Shown: positions 17,319 through 26,411 of the stretch, piece after piece
Layout of the letters: every line of letters begins with the position of its first letter
How positions within the stretch are numbered: position 1 is the first letter of the stretch
Assembly: GCA_937928405.1 (NCBI GenBank)
Contig: CALFWZ010000014.1
Location: 1 to 64,000, forward strand
DNA: 64,000 nucleotides
Direction of reading: 5' to 3'
From: an uncultured Saprospiraceae bacterium
Lineage (GTDB): Bacteria; Bacteroidota; Bacteroidia; Chitinophagales; Saprospiraceae
Position numbers and translations under genes: made by a program
Notes under the pieces: generated by a model
Told to the model about the DNA's origin: nothing
Databases searched by the model: none
Seen by the model: only the letters and a program-made list of their open reading frames with translations

Positions 17319-19769
17319 ATGAAAAATCTCCTCCCTGTTTTATTCGCCTTATTTTTTTTAGTTGCCTGCAAAACTGCCCAGCCAATAGTGAGCAAACCAG
17401 CGATAGCAAAAACTGTCGCCTCCTACACGGCCAACCTGAAAAAGCAAGAGGGCTTTTTTAATTTCTATCAGGATGATAAAAATGGTAAAATCCTATTGGA
17501 GATTGAAAAATTGGATCAGGAATTTCTCTATGTCAACTCTTTGGCTGCCGGCGTTGGTTCCAATGATATTGGTTTGGATCGTGGACAGTTGGGCGATAAT
17601 CGAGTGGTTCGGTTTACGCGTTCTGGAAATAAGATATTACTCATTCAAGCCAATTATGATTATCGGGCTGTCAGTGAAAATACAGCAGAGAAAAATTCCG
17701 TACGAGAAGCTTTTGCTGAATCGGTTTTATTTGGATTTGAAATTATAGTGGAAACGGGGGATAAAATTTTGATGGATTTGACACCCTTCTTGATGCAAGA
17801 TGCACATGGCGTTAGCAATACCTTGGCACGAAATGGAGAAGGTAGTTTTAAATTAGACCTCAAACGTTCTGCGCTCTATTTTCCACGAGTAAAAAATTTC
17901 CCAAAAAATACAGAGTTTGAAGCGACCCTTACTTTTACGGGAAAACCAACAGGTCGAAATCTACGACAAGTGGTTCCTACTCCTTCAGCAGTGACCGTTC
18001 GTCAACACCATTCGTTGGTGGAGCTTCCGGACAATGGATACAAAAAAAGAGTCATGGATCCTCGAAGTGGATATTTTGGAATTAGCTATCAAGACTACGC
18101 AACGCCTATTGCTTCGCCATTAGTCAAAAGATATATCGTACGCCATCGACTAGAAAAAAAAGATGAAAATGCAGCAATGAGCGAAGCAGTAGAACCCATC
18201 ATTTACTACCTCGACCCAGGTGCACCCGAGCCAGTTCGGTCTGCCTTACTAGATGGAGCCCGTTGGTGGAATCAAGCCTTCGAGGCGGCGGGATACCGAA
18301 ATGCTTTTCAAGTGAAAATTTTACCAGAAGATGCCGATCCGCTGGACGTACGATACAATGTAATCCAGTGGGTACATCGCTCTACCCGCGGGTGGTCTTA
18401 TGGTGGTTCTGTCATTGATCCGCGGACTGGAGAAATTATTAAAGGCCATGTCTCTCTGGGTTCCTTACGCGTTCGACAGGACTATTTGATTGCACAGGGA
18501 TTATTAGGAAACGTGGATGGAGTTACTGATAAAAACGATCCGATGCTCGAAATGGCATTGGCGAGACTACGCCAACTATCTGCACACGAAGTGGGCCATA
18601 CACTGGGACTAGCGCATAATTTTGCGGCGAGTACTACTGGACGAGCATCCGTCATGGACTATCCACATCCATTTGTTAATTTAGACGAAAATGGAGCACC
18701 TGATTTTTCAGAAGCCTATGATGATAAAATTGGAGCTTGGGATAAATTGACCATTCGCTATGGTTACGAAGATTTTCCAAGTTCTATGAATGAAAAACAA
18801 GCATTGAATAAAATTATTACAGAAGGAATCCAAAAAGGATTTCGCTATATCTCGGACCGAGATGCTCGTCCCCCTGGTGGTGCTAATGCGGTAGGTCATC
18901 TCTGGGATAATGGTGCCGATCCAACCGCAGAGTTAGAACGTCTATTGGCGGTGCGAGCGGTGGCCATGAATCGATTGGGAGAAAAAAGTATTCCAGAAGG
19001 AGCACCTTTGTCGACTTTGGAAGAAGTGTTAGTTCCAATTTATTTAGCACATCGTTATCAGGTAGAAGCAGTTGTAAAATTGATTGGTGGGGTGGACTAT
19101 TCCTACGCCGTACGTGGCGACGGACAATCACCACTAACGAGAGTTGATGGAGCGGTTCAATTACAAGCCTTGGCAGGTATCTTAAAAACAGTAGATGCTA
19201 AAACGTTGGCCTTACCAGAAAAGTTATTAGCGATGATTCCGCCCAAGCCACCAGGTTATCGTAGAGGACGGGAAAGCTTTAAAACGCATACAGGACTGAC
19301 CTTTGATCCATTAGCTGCCGCTGAGGGAGCAGCACTAAACAGCATTAAAATGTTACTACATCCGGAACGGGCAGCTCGATTGGTGGAACAACATGGGATG
19401 CAATCGGATTTGTTGGGATTAGAAACAGTGATCGATCAATTGATCGAAGTGACTTGGAAAAAACAAAGAGCTAACGGCTACTTAAACATGATCCAAGGTA
19501 CTACTGGCGCCGTTGTTCTAAAACAATTATTAGCGTTAGCGGTTAACGAAAAGGCGACTGCTGCCGTCAGCGGCATTGCCATTCATAAAATAAATGAATT
19601 GGAGCAATGGTTAAAAACAGTCAGCGGACAATTGCAACCTGGTGCTGGGGAGTATGCGCTACTGATGATTGAGCAGTTTCGCCGTGATCCACAGTCATTT
19701 AAACTACCTGCTGGTCTCGGATTACCCGATGGTTCTCCAATTGGGAGTCATCTTGGTTGTTCGCATTAG
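17319..19769 (+). CDS. Zinc-dependent metalloprotease (DUF5117/DUF4953 type)
   Basis: An 816-residue secreted zinc protease. The N terminus is a lipoprotein signal (LFALFFLVAC, lipid-modified Cys about 17), followed by a beta-rich DUF5117-like region. A zincin domain carries HEVGHTLGLAHNF, where H423, H427 and H433 bind zinc and E424 is catalytic. SVMDYPHP further on is a metzincin-like Met-turn. The organisation matches the DUF5117/DUF4953 family of Bacteroidota. Substrate is unknown. The protein probably sits on the outer side of a membrane as a lipoprotein. Downstream, 19770-20015 contains only the GMC-gene promoter. Confidence 0.87.
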   Translation: MKNLLPVLFALFFLVACKTAQPIVSKPAIAKTVASYTANLKKQEGFFNFYQDDKNGKILLEIEKLDQEFLYVNSLAAGVGSNDIGLDRGQLGDNRVVRFTRSGNKILLIQANYDYRAVSENTAEKNSVREAFAESVLFGFEIIVETGDKILMDLTPFLMQDAHGVSNTLARNGEGSFKLDLKRSALYFPRVKNFPKNTEFEATLTFTGKPTGRNLRQVVPTPSAVTVRQHHSLVELPDNGYKKRVMDPRSGYFGISYQDYATPIASPLVKRYIVRHRLEKKDENAAMSEAVEPIIYYLDPGAPEPVRSALLDGARWWNQAFEAAGYRNAFQVKILPEDADPLDVRYNVIQWVHRSTRGWSYGGSVIDPRTGEIIKGHVSLGSLRVRQDYLIAQGLLGNVDGVTDKNDPMLEMALARLRQLSAHEVGHTLGLAHNFAASTTGRASVMDYPHPFVNLDENGAPDFSEAYDDKIGAWDKLTIRYGYEDFPSSMNEKQALNKIITEGIQKGFRYISDRDARPPGGANAVGHLWDNGADPTAELERLLAVRAVAMNRLGEKSIPEGAPLSTLEEVLVPIYLAHRYQVEAVVKLIGGVDYSYAVRGDGQSPLTRVDGAVQLQALAGILKTVDAKTLALPEKLLAMIPPKPPGYRRGRESFKTHTGLTFDPLAAAEGAALNSIKMLLHPERAARLVEQHGMQSDLLGLETVIDQLIEVTWKKQRANGYLNMIQGTTGAVVLKQLLALAVNEKATAAVSGIAIHKINELEQWLKTVSGQLQPGAGEYALLMIEQFRRDPQSFKLPAGLGLPDGSPIGSHLGCSH

Positions 19770-19975
19770 AAAAATAGGCTTGAGAAGAGACGTAGCCTAG
19801 ACCCTGTTATTTTAGTATCCTACTCTCTTTTTAGTAAAAATGTTTTTACCAAAATTAAGCGTTAACGTTATTTTTTGGATAGAATGCTAGATGTCTGAAA
19901 TATAATTCGTCATCATCCCGTCTTTTCTTTGTCAGAAAAAATAAAAATAATTATTCGGACAGGAATTTGAATATT

Positions 19976-19983
19976 TAATTTTG
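19976..19983 (+). promoter_or_regulatory. -7 promoter element for the GMC dehydrogenase operon
   Basis: TAATTTTG matches TAnnTTTG and predicts a leader of about 26 nt. Confidence 0.5.
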
Positions 19984-20015
19984 TATTTTTCGGTCAATCA
20001 AAATTACTACTAACT

Positions 20016-21722
20016 ATGTATTTTAATTCACAAGGTAAAGAAGAGGTTACGTACGATGCAATTGTTATTGGGTCGGGTATCAGCGGTGGCTGGGCTGCCA
20101 AAGAATTAAGTGAAAAAGGGCTGAAGACCCTTGTATTGGAAAGGGGGCGAGACGTAAAACACGTAGCAGATTATCCAACGATGCATTTGGATCCTTGGGA
20201 TATGCCCAATGGCGGGAAACCTACCGCCGAAGATTTGCGGCAGCAGGGTGTACAGGCTCGAACTGGTTACACGGTCCATTATGCGCGCAAACATTTCTTC
20301 GTAAATGATTTGGATCATCCATATTCTGAAGTAAAACGATTTGACTGGATGCGTGGCTATCATGTAGGTGGTCGTTCCCTTATGTGGGGAAGACATTGTT
20401 ACCGATGGAGCGAACGAGATTTTACGGAGAATGCGCGAGACGGGTTTGGCGTAGATTGGCCTATTCGATATAAAGATATTGAGCCATGGTATGATTACGT
20501 TGAATCTTTTGTTGGAATTAGTGGACAGGCTGAAAATCATCGTGCTGCACCCGACGGAAAATATTTACCTCCTTTTAAGTTGAATTGTCTAGAAAGTGAT
20601 GCTAGAGAAAAGATTCAAAAAGCATTTCCCGAACGGTTAATTACGCCAGGAAGAGTAGCCAACCTCAGTCAACCACACAACGGTCGAGGTGCTTGCCAAC
20701 GACGTAATCGTTGTATGCGTGGATGTCCTTATGGTGGATATTTTAGTAGTCAATCTTCTACCTTGCCAGCAGCAATGGCTACCGGAAATATGACTTTGCG
20801 TCCTCATAGTATTGTGCATGAGATTATGTACGATAAAGAAACTAAGCGAGCAAAAGGCGTAAGAGTTATCGATGAACTTACGAAAGAAACAAAAGAATAC
20901 TTTGCCAAGGTAATCTTCTGTTGTGCTTCTGCGATTGCTTCCACTTCTATTTTATTGAACTCTAAATCTGACGCACATCCTGACGGAATGGGTAACCAAA
21001 GCGGAGAGTTGGGACACAACCTAATGGATCACCACTTTAAAGTTAGAGCTTCTGGTACCTATGATGGTTTTGGTGATAAATATTATAAAGGACGTCGGCC
21101 TGCTGGATTTTATATTCCGCGATTCCAGAATATTGGTAAAGGAACTGATCGTAAGGATTATGTCAGAGGTTTTGGGTATCAGGGAGCTGCGAGTCGATCC
21201 AATTGGGCGAGTCATATTGCTGAGGCTGGAGTAGGAAAGCAATACAAAGATGATATGTTTGCTCCTGGCCCATGGAGAATGGGAATGATGGCTTTTGCTG
21301 AAATGTTGCCTTATCACGAAAATCGTATGTATCTCAACGAAGACAAAAGAGATAAGTGGGGCTTACCTACGGTTACTTTTGATTGCGAGATCAAGGACAA
21401 CGAAAAAATCATGCGGAAACATATGGCTTCGGCAGGAGCAGAAATGTTAGAGGCAGCAGGCTTTAAAAATATTTCTACAAATGATGAAGGATCTTTCCCT
21501 GGACTTGGTATTCACGAAATGGGAACGGCAAGGATGGGACGTGATCCTAAAACGTCTGTTTTGAATGGTAATAACCAAGTGCACACCGTGCCTAACGTAT
21601 TTGTTACCGACGGTGCTTGTATGACTTCTTCTGCTTGTCAGAATCCCTCAATTACTTATATGGCACTGACGGCCCGTGCTTGCGATTTTGCGGTAAAACA
21701 GCTCAATCGAAATGAGCTTTAA
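20016..21722 (+). CDS. GMC-family FAD-dependent dehydrogenase, large subunit
   Basis: A 568-residue flavoprotein that oxidises sugars or alcohols. The N-terminal Rossmann motif DAIVIGSGISGGWAAKEL (about 11-28) binds FAD. The C-terminal GMC domain holds HEMGTARMG and FVTDGACMTSSACQNPSITY, matching gluconate-dehydrogenase-like GMC proteins. CQRRNRCMRGCPYGG near 225 is a cysteine-rich segment also typical of this subgroup. There is no signal peptide. The next gene carries one, so co-export of the folded complex is likely. The two genes are 11 nt apart. Confidence 0.9.
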   Translation: MYFNSQGKEEVTYDAIVIGSGISGGWAAKELSEKGLKTLVLERGRDVKHVADYPTMHLDPWDMPNGGKPTAEDLRQQGVQARTGYTVHYARKHFFVNDLDHPYSEVKRFDWMRGYHVGGRSLMWGRHCYRWSERDFTENARDGFGVDWPIRYKDIEPWYDYVESFVGISGQAENHRAAPDGKYLPPFKLNCLESDAREKIQKAFPERLITPGRVANLSQPHNGRGACQRRNRCMRGCPYGGYFSSQSSTLPAAMATGNMTLRPHSIVHEIMYDKETKRAKGVRVIDELTKETKEYFAKVIFCCASAIASTSILLNSKSDAHPDGMGNQSGELGHNLMDHHFKVRASGTYDGFGDKYYKGRRPAGFYIPRFQNIGKGTDRKDYVRGFGYQGAASRSNWASHIAEAGVGKQYKDDMFAPGPWRMGMMAFAEMLPYHENRMYLNEDKRDKWGLPTVTFDCEIKDNEKIMRKHMASAGAEMLEAAGFKNISTNDEGSFPGLGIHEMGTARMGRDPKTSVLNGNNQVHTVPNVFVTDGACMTSSACQNPSITYMALTARACDFAVKQLNRNEL

Positions 21723-21733
21723 AATTTAAAATA

Positions 21734-22402
21734 ATGAAAAGAAGAAGTGCAATAAAAAGAACCGCTATGATGATGGGCTACGCGCTATCGGCTTCGACGG
21801 TGATGGGGGTGATGAATGGTTGTAAGGCAGATACGGTAACGTCAGAAGCAGGTTGGAAGCCAGCATTTTTTGATGCGAAAGAAACAGAATTAATCAAGAT
21901 GATTACGGAGCAGATTTTACCTGCAACAGAAACGCCTGGAGCCAACGATGTATTTGTACATCGATTCATGGATCAAATGATTGCAGAAGTTTACACGCCA
22001 GAGATGAAGGAGCGTTTTAGAAAAGGATTAGTAGATCTGGTAGCGGATTGTAAAACAACTTACGGAAAAGCTTTTGCAGATTGTACCGACGAACAGCGAG
22101 ATGAACTCCTTCTCAAACATGAAGCTGCTGCTCGCGCCACCGATGCTCAACGCGCCGAAGCTTATGCTGCCGAAAAGAAAGAATTTCAGCGGATGGCGGC
22201 AGAGGATGCCAGTACTGGCGTGGCTTATCAGCCTACGAACCGCGAACCATTTTTTAAACTGCTAAAAGAAATGACGTTGGTTGGGTATTTTACCTCAGAA
22301 AAAATAGGAGAAGAAGTATTGAATTATGATCCGATTCCAGGCATGGATATTCCTTGTCTCGATATGTCAGAAGTACCAAACGGTCGATCTTGGTCTTTAT
22401 AA
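21734..22402 (+). CDS. Gluconate 2-dehydrogenase subunit 3-like protein
   Basis: A 222-residue small subunit that pairs with GMC flavoproteins. The N terminus MKRRSAIKRTAMMMG resembles a Tat signal (twin Arg at 3-4), followed by a hydrophobic stretch and a lipobox-like VMNGC (Cys about 30). The mature part (ETELIKMITEQILPATETPGA) is the classic start of the subunit 3 domain. It probably tethers the dehydrogenase to a membrane. A cytochrome subunit, which often takes the electrons, is not encoded next to it. Confidence 0.88.
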   Translation: MKRRSAIKRTAMMMGYALSASTVMGVMNGCKADTVTSEAGWKPAFFDAKETELIKMITEQILPATETPGANDVFVHRFMDQMIAEVYTPEMKERFRKGLVDLVADCKTTYGKAFADCTDEQRDELLLKHEAAARATDAQRAEAYAAEKKEFQRMAAEDASTGVAYQPTNREPFFKLLKEMTLVGYFTSEKIGEEVLNYDPIPGMDIPCLDMSEVPNGRSWSL

Positions 22403-22434
22403 GGGCCGATTGGTTTTAAAAAATATATTTAGTG

Positions 22435-22466
22435 ATGGGTTTATGTCTAAGCAGGCATAAACCCAT
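22435..22466 (+). terminator. Intrinsic terminator after the GMC operon
   Basis: An 11-bp stem, ATGGGTTTATG with CATAAACCCAT, loop of 10 nt, followed by T6. Confidence 0.88.
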
Positions 22467-22579
22467 TTTTTATGTTTGAAATAGCTTGTTTTGGAGAATT
22501 AGTAAAGAAAATAAGCGTTTTTAAACGATTACAAACGGCATTAACCAGTTATTCTACGACTAGATCCTGTTCTTAGTCT

Positions 22580-22587
22580 CACCTTTG
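22580..22587 (+). promoter_or_regulatory. Probable -7 element for the SSB gene
   Basis: CACCTTTG, the same TAnnTTTG variant as upstream of the acyl-CoA dehydrogenase gene. It predicts a leader of about 100 nt. Confidence 0.35.
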
Positions 22588-22692
22588 CAGTGCAGTTGGT
22601 CATCAGCTGTTTTATAAAAATATATTTTCTCACGACTTCACTGTTGTCATTAATTAGATACGAATAGCAGGGAAGACAAAACACTAATTATT

Positions 22693-23040
22693 ATGAACAA
22701 TATTAGAAATCAAGTACAACTGATCGGACACTTAGGGAAGGACGCAGAATTGATCACATTCGAAAATGGTACGAATAAGGTTAATGTGAGTATTGCTACT
22801 TCTGAATTTTACAAAAATAAAAATGGAGAAAAAGTAGAAGAGACGCAATGGCATAATTTAATTGCCTGGGGAAAGACGGCGGAGATTATGGGCATGTATT
22901 TTAAGAAAGGAAAACAAGTAGCGATCTCTGGGAAATTATGCCACCGTACTTATCAAGATAAAGAAGGAAAAGATCGAAACGTTTCTGAAATTCAAGTCAA
23001 CGATTTCACTTTTTTAGATAAGAAAAAAGCAGTTAATTAA
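22693..23040 (+). CDS. ssb: Single-stranded DNA-binding protein, tail-less paralogue
   Basis: An OB-fold SSB of 115 residues. NQVQLIGHLGKDAEL, NVSIATSEFYKNKNGEK, TQWHNLIAWGKTAE and GKQVAISGKL are the standard SSB motifs. It ends LDKKKAVN and lacks the acidic DDDIPF-type tip through which housekeeping SSB recruits other repair proteins. It is also shorter than the usual 140-180 residues. It may therefore be an accessory SSB, with the main copy elsewhere. It is monocistronic. A weak hairpin follows near 23095-23125. Confidence 0.92.
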   Translation: MNNIRNQVQLIGHLGKDAELITFENGTNKVNVSIATSEFYKNKNGEKVEETQWHNLIAWGKTAEIMGMYFKKGKQVAISGKLCHRTYQDKEGKDRNVSEIQVNDFTFLDKKKAVN

Positions 23041-23142
23041 AACATTTTTACGATGTCCAGGAAGACGAAATCTGGATAATTTTTTACTCATTAAAAGAGC
23101 GCTGCGGGTTTTCCGTGGCGTTTTCTTTTTTAGATACGATAA

Positions 23143-24111
23143 CTAGTTCTTTTTTAAATATTCCAAAACTTTGCCGACAGGTAAGCTGGTAATTTTCTCA
23201 GGTAGCTGGATGGCTATTTGTTTTTCTAAATCAAAAGCAACCTTAGCATTATTGGGTGATGATAAATCTGTGAAAATTTGGAAACGATTATTCCGCACAT
23301 TCTTAGCTACTAAAGGATCAATCATGAGTGGTTTTTCTAATAACGGTAAAAAAGTAATTTTTCCTTCATCTAAGTCAAATTTAGGAATAATGGCCTGATA
23401 CGTTTTTTCTTTCTTAGGAATCAAAAAAAGTGGATGATACTGATTGATTTTTTTAAAATGATATTCTGATACTGGTAAAAATGATTTTGGATTTTTCTTA
23501 TCTCTTAAATCGTAAGCGAAAAAGCCCAAGTCTTGCGCAGATCCAAAAAGGTATTGATCATAAATTGCTAAGCTCTGAGTCATCCCCGACTGGGCATCTA
23601 GCGTATTCCGTGACAACAAAAAACTGGGTTTCATCCTTGGAAGTATTTCGCGATTTTCTACATCATAACAAAAAGTAAATTCAAATCCAGAAGTACAAAT
23701 TACCTGGTTTTTTTCTTCATAAGTATTGGGAAAAAGATACCACGGATAATCTGGGCTATTATTTACCGGTAAGACTTTACGTTTTATTTGACGACAATTT
23801 TCTGTATCGTAAATATCAAAAATCCGATAGCTATCACCAAAATCTTGGTCGCGGGTAATATCATCCGCCACTATACAAACCCAAAGCTGCTCTTTCGGAA
23901 TCCAAAAATCATTATCCTCCATCATCTTACCTCGCACCTGACAGTCGTGACTGGTAGGCAATACGGAGGTGGTCATTTTATCTTCCTGTTTAGTAAGTGT
24001 ATCTACTTTTTTAGGTGGGATAGTGGTAGTAGGAGGTGAAGGGGGATCTGATTTACAACCAAGTAAAAAATAGAGCGCACCCACAATAACCAAAACTATA
24101 TACTTTTTCAT
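23143..24111 (-). CDS. Lipoprotein of unknown function
   Basis: A 322-residue protein that I do not recognise. The N terminus is a lipoprotein signal (LYFLLGC, modified Cys about 19), followed by a Pro/Thr/Lys-rich linker. The mature part is beta-rich, with repeated aromatic/Asp segments such as SYRIFDIYDTENC and QDLGFFAYDLRDKKNPKSF, which look like blades of a propeller. That would suit a ligand-binding surface protein, but this is inference from pattern only. It is transcribed alone, away from the small membrane peptide gene. Confidence 0.65.
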   Translation of the reverse strand: MKKYIVLVIVGALYFLLGCKSDPPSPPTTTIPPKKVDTLTKQEDKMTTSVLPTSHDCQVRGKMMEDNDFWIPKEQLWVCIVADDITRDQDFGDSYRIFDIYDTENCRQIKRKVLPVNNSPDYPWYLFPNTYEEKNQVICTSGFEFTFCYDVENREILPRMKPSFLLSRNTLDAQSGMTQSLAIYDQYLFGSAQDLGFFAYDLRDKKNPKSFLPVSEYHFKKINQYHPLFLIPKKEKTYQAIIPKFDLDEGKITFLPLLEKPLMIDPLVAKNVRNNRFQIFTDLSSPNNAKVAFDLEKQIAIQLPEKITSLPVGKVLEYLKKN

Positions 24112-24240
24112 AGTAGTAAATTTAATTTGTCTACATACTTAAGCTCAATAAACAAGAAGCTGATTTTACGAATTAAAGACGTTCTGGAGTTAGTGGTGCT
24201 TCTTTCCTTTGCAAGTTAATATGTTTTTAGCAAAAATTGA

Positions 24241-24270
24241 AAGGGGTATTTGCGTCAGCAAATACCCCTT
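24241..24270 (-). terminator. Terminator of the 34-codon membrane peptide gene
   Basis: A perfect 13-bp stem (AAGGGGTATTTGC) with loop GTCA on the plus strand, followed by a T-rich stretch on the minus strand. The closing GC-GTCA-GC apex is the same as in the terminator at 1212-1245. Confidence 0.8.
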
Positions 24271-24301
24271 TATTGAAAATGGAGGGAATCAGTCCTGGCT
24301 A

Positions 24302-24406
24302 TTAGCCGGGAAAAGTCATAACCGTCATAACGATTAATAAAGTCAAAGATGCTGTAATTAACCAAAATCGAACATCTTTATAAACACTGATTTCCTGTTG
24401 TGACAT
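24302..24406 (-). CDS. Small single-helix membrane protein (34 aa)
   Basis: From ATG 24406 the frame encodes 34 residues: a polar N terminus (MSQQEISVYKDVRFW) and one strongly hydrophobic helix (LITASLTLLIVMTVMTFPG), then TAA. Its own perfect terminator lies 32 nt downstream. The size, the clean amphipathic layout and the terminator make this a credible small-protein gene in a 504-bp region otherwise without genes. Function is unknown. Single-helix proteins of this kind are often small subunits or regulators of membrane complexes. Confidence 0.6.
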   Translation of the reverse strand: MSQQEISVYKDVRFWLITASLTLLIVMTVMTFPG

Positions 24407-24615
24407 ATGTTAAAATTGTATAGTGAATAATCAAACCATAATTTATTCACGTATGAGCATACTATACCCTACGGAAATTGTTCAATAGTTCTAAGATAAG
24501 GGAGAAAAAGGGGAAGGTTGATCTAAATAAAATGCAAAAAGGATGCCATCTTATGAGGAATTTACTTCTCCAGAGAAGTGCAAATAGTGACCATAAAAAC
24601 AACGCTAAAGTCGAG

Positions 24616-25659
24616 CTAAGTAGCCTTAAGAATAGCTTGATTAATTCGTTTTACTAGGCCAGGTCCTTCGTATACCAACCCGCTATAGACCTGAACAAGT
24701 GCAGCACCAGCAGCAATTTTTTCGAGTGCATCTTCCGGACTACCAATACCTCCTACCCCGATAATTTTTAGTTGACCATCTGATTTTTTGTGAAGGTAGC
24801 GAATAACTTCTGTGGATCGTTCTTTTACCGGTTGACCACTTAGACCACCCATACCAATCTGGGAAATTTTATCCTGCGTGGTATTTAAATTTGCTCTAGA
24901 TATTGTGGTATTGGTGGCAATAACCCCGCTGATTTTAGTTTCTCGGACGATGTCGACAATATCATCTAGTTGACCATCTGTGAGGTCTGGAGCAATTTTT
25001 AGTAGAATTGGTTTTTGGTTGGGCTTTTCCTGATTCAGCTTTTGTAGTAAGCTAAGCAGTCTGGTTAAGGGTTCCTTTTCTTGGAGATCTCGCAAATTGG
25101 GTGTGTTAGGAGAACTAACATTGACTACGAAATAATCAACATAAGGAAACAGCGCCTGGAAACATTTTTCGTAATCGAGATGAGCAGATTCGTTGGGTGT
25201 ATTTTTATTTTTTCCAATATTACCGCCAATGATCAGATTTTTTGGGCGATCTGTTTTTAAGCGACGAACCAAGGCTTCCATACCTTCATTGTTAAAGCCC
25301 ATTCGATTGATGAGTGCTTCGTCGGCAGGTAAGCGGAAAAGTCGTGGTTGGGGATTGCCTATTTGACCTAAAGGTGTTACGGTTCCTAATTCAATAAATC
25401 CAAAACCCAGTGCAGACATGGCATGGTAATGCTGTCCGTCTTTGTCAAAGCCAGCGGCGAGTCCTACTGGATTCTTAAAATCCAATCCAAAAATATTCCG
25501 ATGGAGTCGCTTGTCTTCTACGGTGTAAAAGGATCGAAAAAGCGTTGAAAGAAGAGGGATCGCCAATACTATTTTTAATCCTACCAGCGTAAGGTGATGT
25601 GCCTGTTCGGGAGAAAATAAAAAAGCGAAGGGTTTAAAAAATAATTTATACACAGCCAA
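24616..25659 (-). CDS. pyrD: Dihydroorotate dehydrogenase (quinone)
   Basis: Class 2 PyrD, the fourth step of pyrimidine synthesis, membrane-associated and quinone-linked. The 347 residues carry the N-terminal amphipathic helices of class 2 enzymes, then [37 protein letters not shown] (with the catalytic Ser) and a C-terminal FMN phosphate site ([19 protein letters not shown]). The start is inferred as TTG 25659. A GTG two codons downstream is equally possible. It lies 48 nt after the crp-like gene, on the same strand, so it is probably the last gene of dnaX-crp-pyrD. Confidence 0.95.
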   Translation of the reverse strand: MAVYKLFFKPFAFLFSPEQAHHLTLVGLKIVLAIPLLSTLFRSFYTVEDKRLHRNIFGLDFKNPVGLAAGFDKDGQHYHAMSALGFGFIELGTVTPLGQIGNPQPRLFRLPADEALINRMGFNNEGMEALVRRLKTDRPKNLIIGGNIGKNKNTPNESAHLDYEKCFQALFPYVDYFVVNVSSPNTPNLRDLQEKEPLTRLLSLLQKLNQEKPNQKPILLKIAPDLTDGQLDDIVDIVRETKISGVIATNTTISRANLNTTQDKISQIGMGGLSGQPVKERSTEVIRYLHKKSDGQLKIIGVGGIGSPEDALEKIAAGAALVQVYSGLVYEGPGLVKRINQAILKAT

Positions 25660-25707
25660 GAGATTTAATGGATGGCAAAGATAACCATAATCTCAAGTGT
25701 TTTAATT

Positions 25708-26400
25708 TTAAACCGTTTCTTTTTCAGCAGTGAGCAACTCCAAGTCGCGAATTAAAAGTCGACGTCGATCAAAAGTCAGGATATTACGGGTCCGCAAATC
25801 ATTGAGCACCGTGGTGACGGTTTGTCGAGAAGTTGCCGTTAGGTTGGCAATTTCTTGGTGGGTCATAAATTTTCTAACAAGGGTTTCATAGCCTACTCGT
25901 TGACCTTTAGTATTGGCTAGACCGAGTAAGAATTCAATAATTCTAGTACGAGAATCTTTAAAAACCAGCGATTCTAGCCGCGATTCCATTTCTAGGACTC
26001 TACTACCCATGATTTTCATCATAAAACCAGAAAGGCCAGTATGATCGCGCATCAGACCTTTCATTTCGGTAGTCGTAACAATACAAACAGAAGTTTCTTC
26101 CATACAAATGGCAAAATCTCTGCGCTTATCTTCTCCAATTAAGGACAATTCTCCAAAGACCTCACCTGGACCAAGAATTGCTTTGGTAATTTCTTTACCA
26201 TCTTCGCTGTTGGTACCAATCTTTACACGCCCCTCATTAATAAAAAAGATTTTATCTGCATCTTCTTCTTGCAGATAAATGTAAGCACCTTTCTTAAAAG
26301 ATTTGGTTGCGTGTGTATCGTGGACATTGCCCATTTTTTGAGGACATAGGATTCCTGTAACGTCAATGTTTTCCAGATACCAAAGTTGTTGATTGTCCAT
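25708..26400 (-). CDS. Crp/Fnr-family transcriptional regulator
   Basis: A 230-residue protein with an N-terminal cyclic-nucleotide-binding domain (about 28-140, GEVFGELSLIG) and a C-terminal Crp-type winged helix (about 165-220, LTATSRQTVTTVLNDLR). There is no Fnr-like iron-sulphur cysteine cluster, and the pocket lacks the full cAMP-binding Arg/Ser pattern that I would expect of Crp. The effector is therefore unknown. It lies 11 nt after dnaX, which suggests co-transcription. Confidence 0.9.
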   Translation of the reverse strand: MDNQQLWYLENIDVTGILCPQKMGNVHDTHATKSFKKGAYIYLQEEDADKIFFINEGRVKIGTNSEDGKEITKAILGPGEVFGELSLIGEDKRRDFAICMEETSVCIVTTTEMKGLMRDHTGLSGFMMKIMGSRVLEMESRLESLVFKDSRTRIIEFLLGLANTKGQRVGYETLVRKFMTHQEIANLTATSRQTVTTVLNDLRTRNILTFDRRRLLIRDLELLTAEKETV

Positions 26401-26411
26401 TTGTTAAAGAT

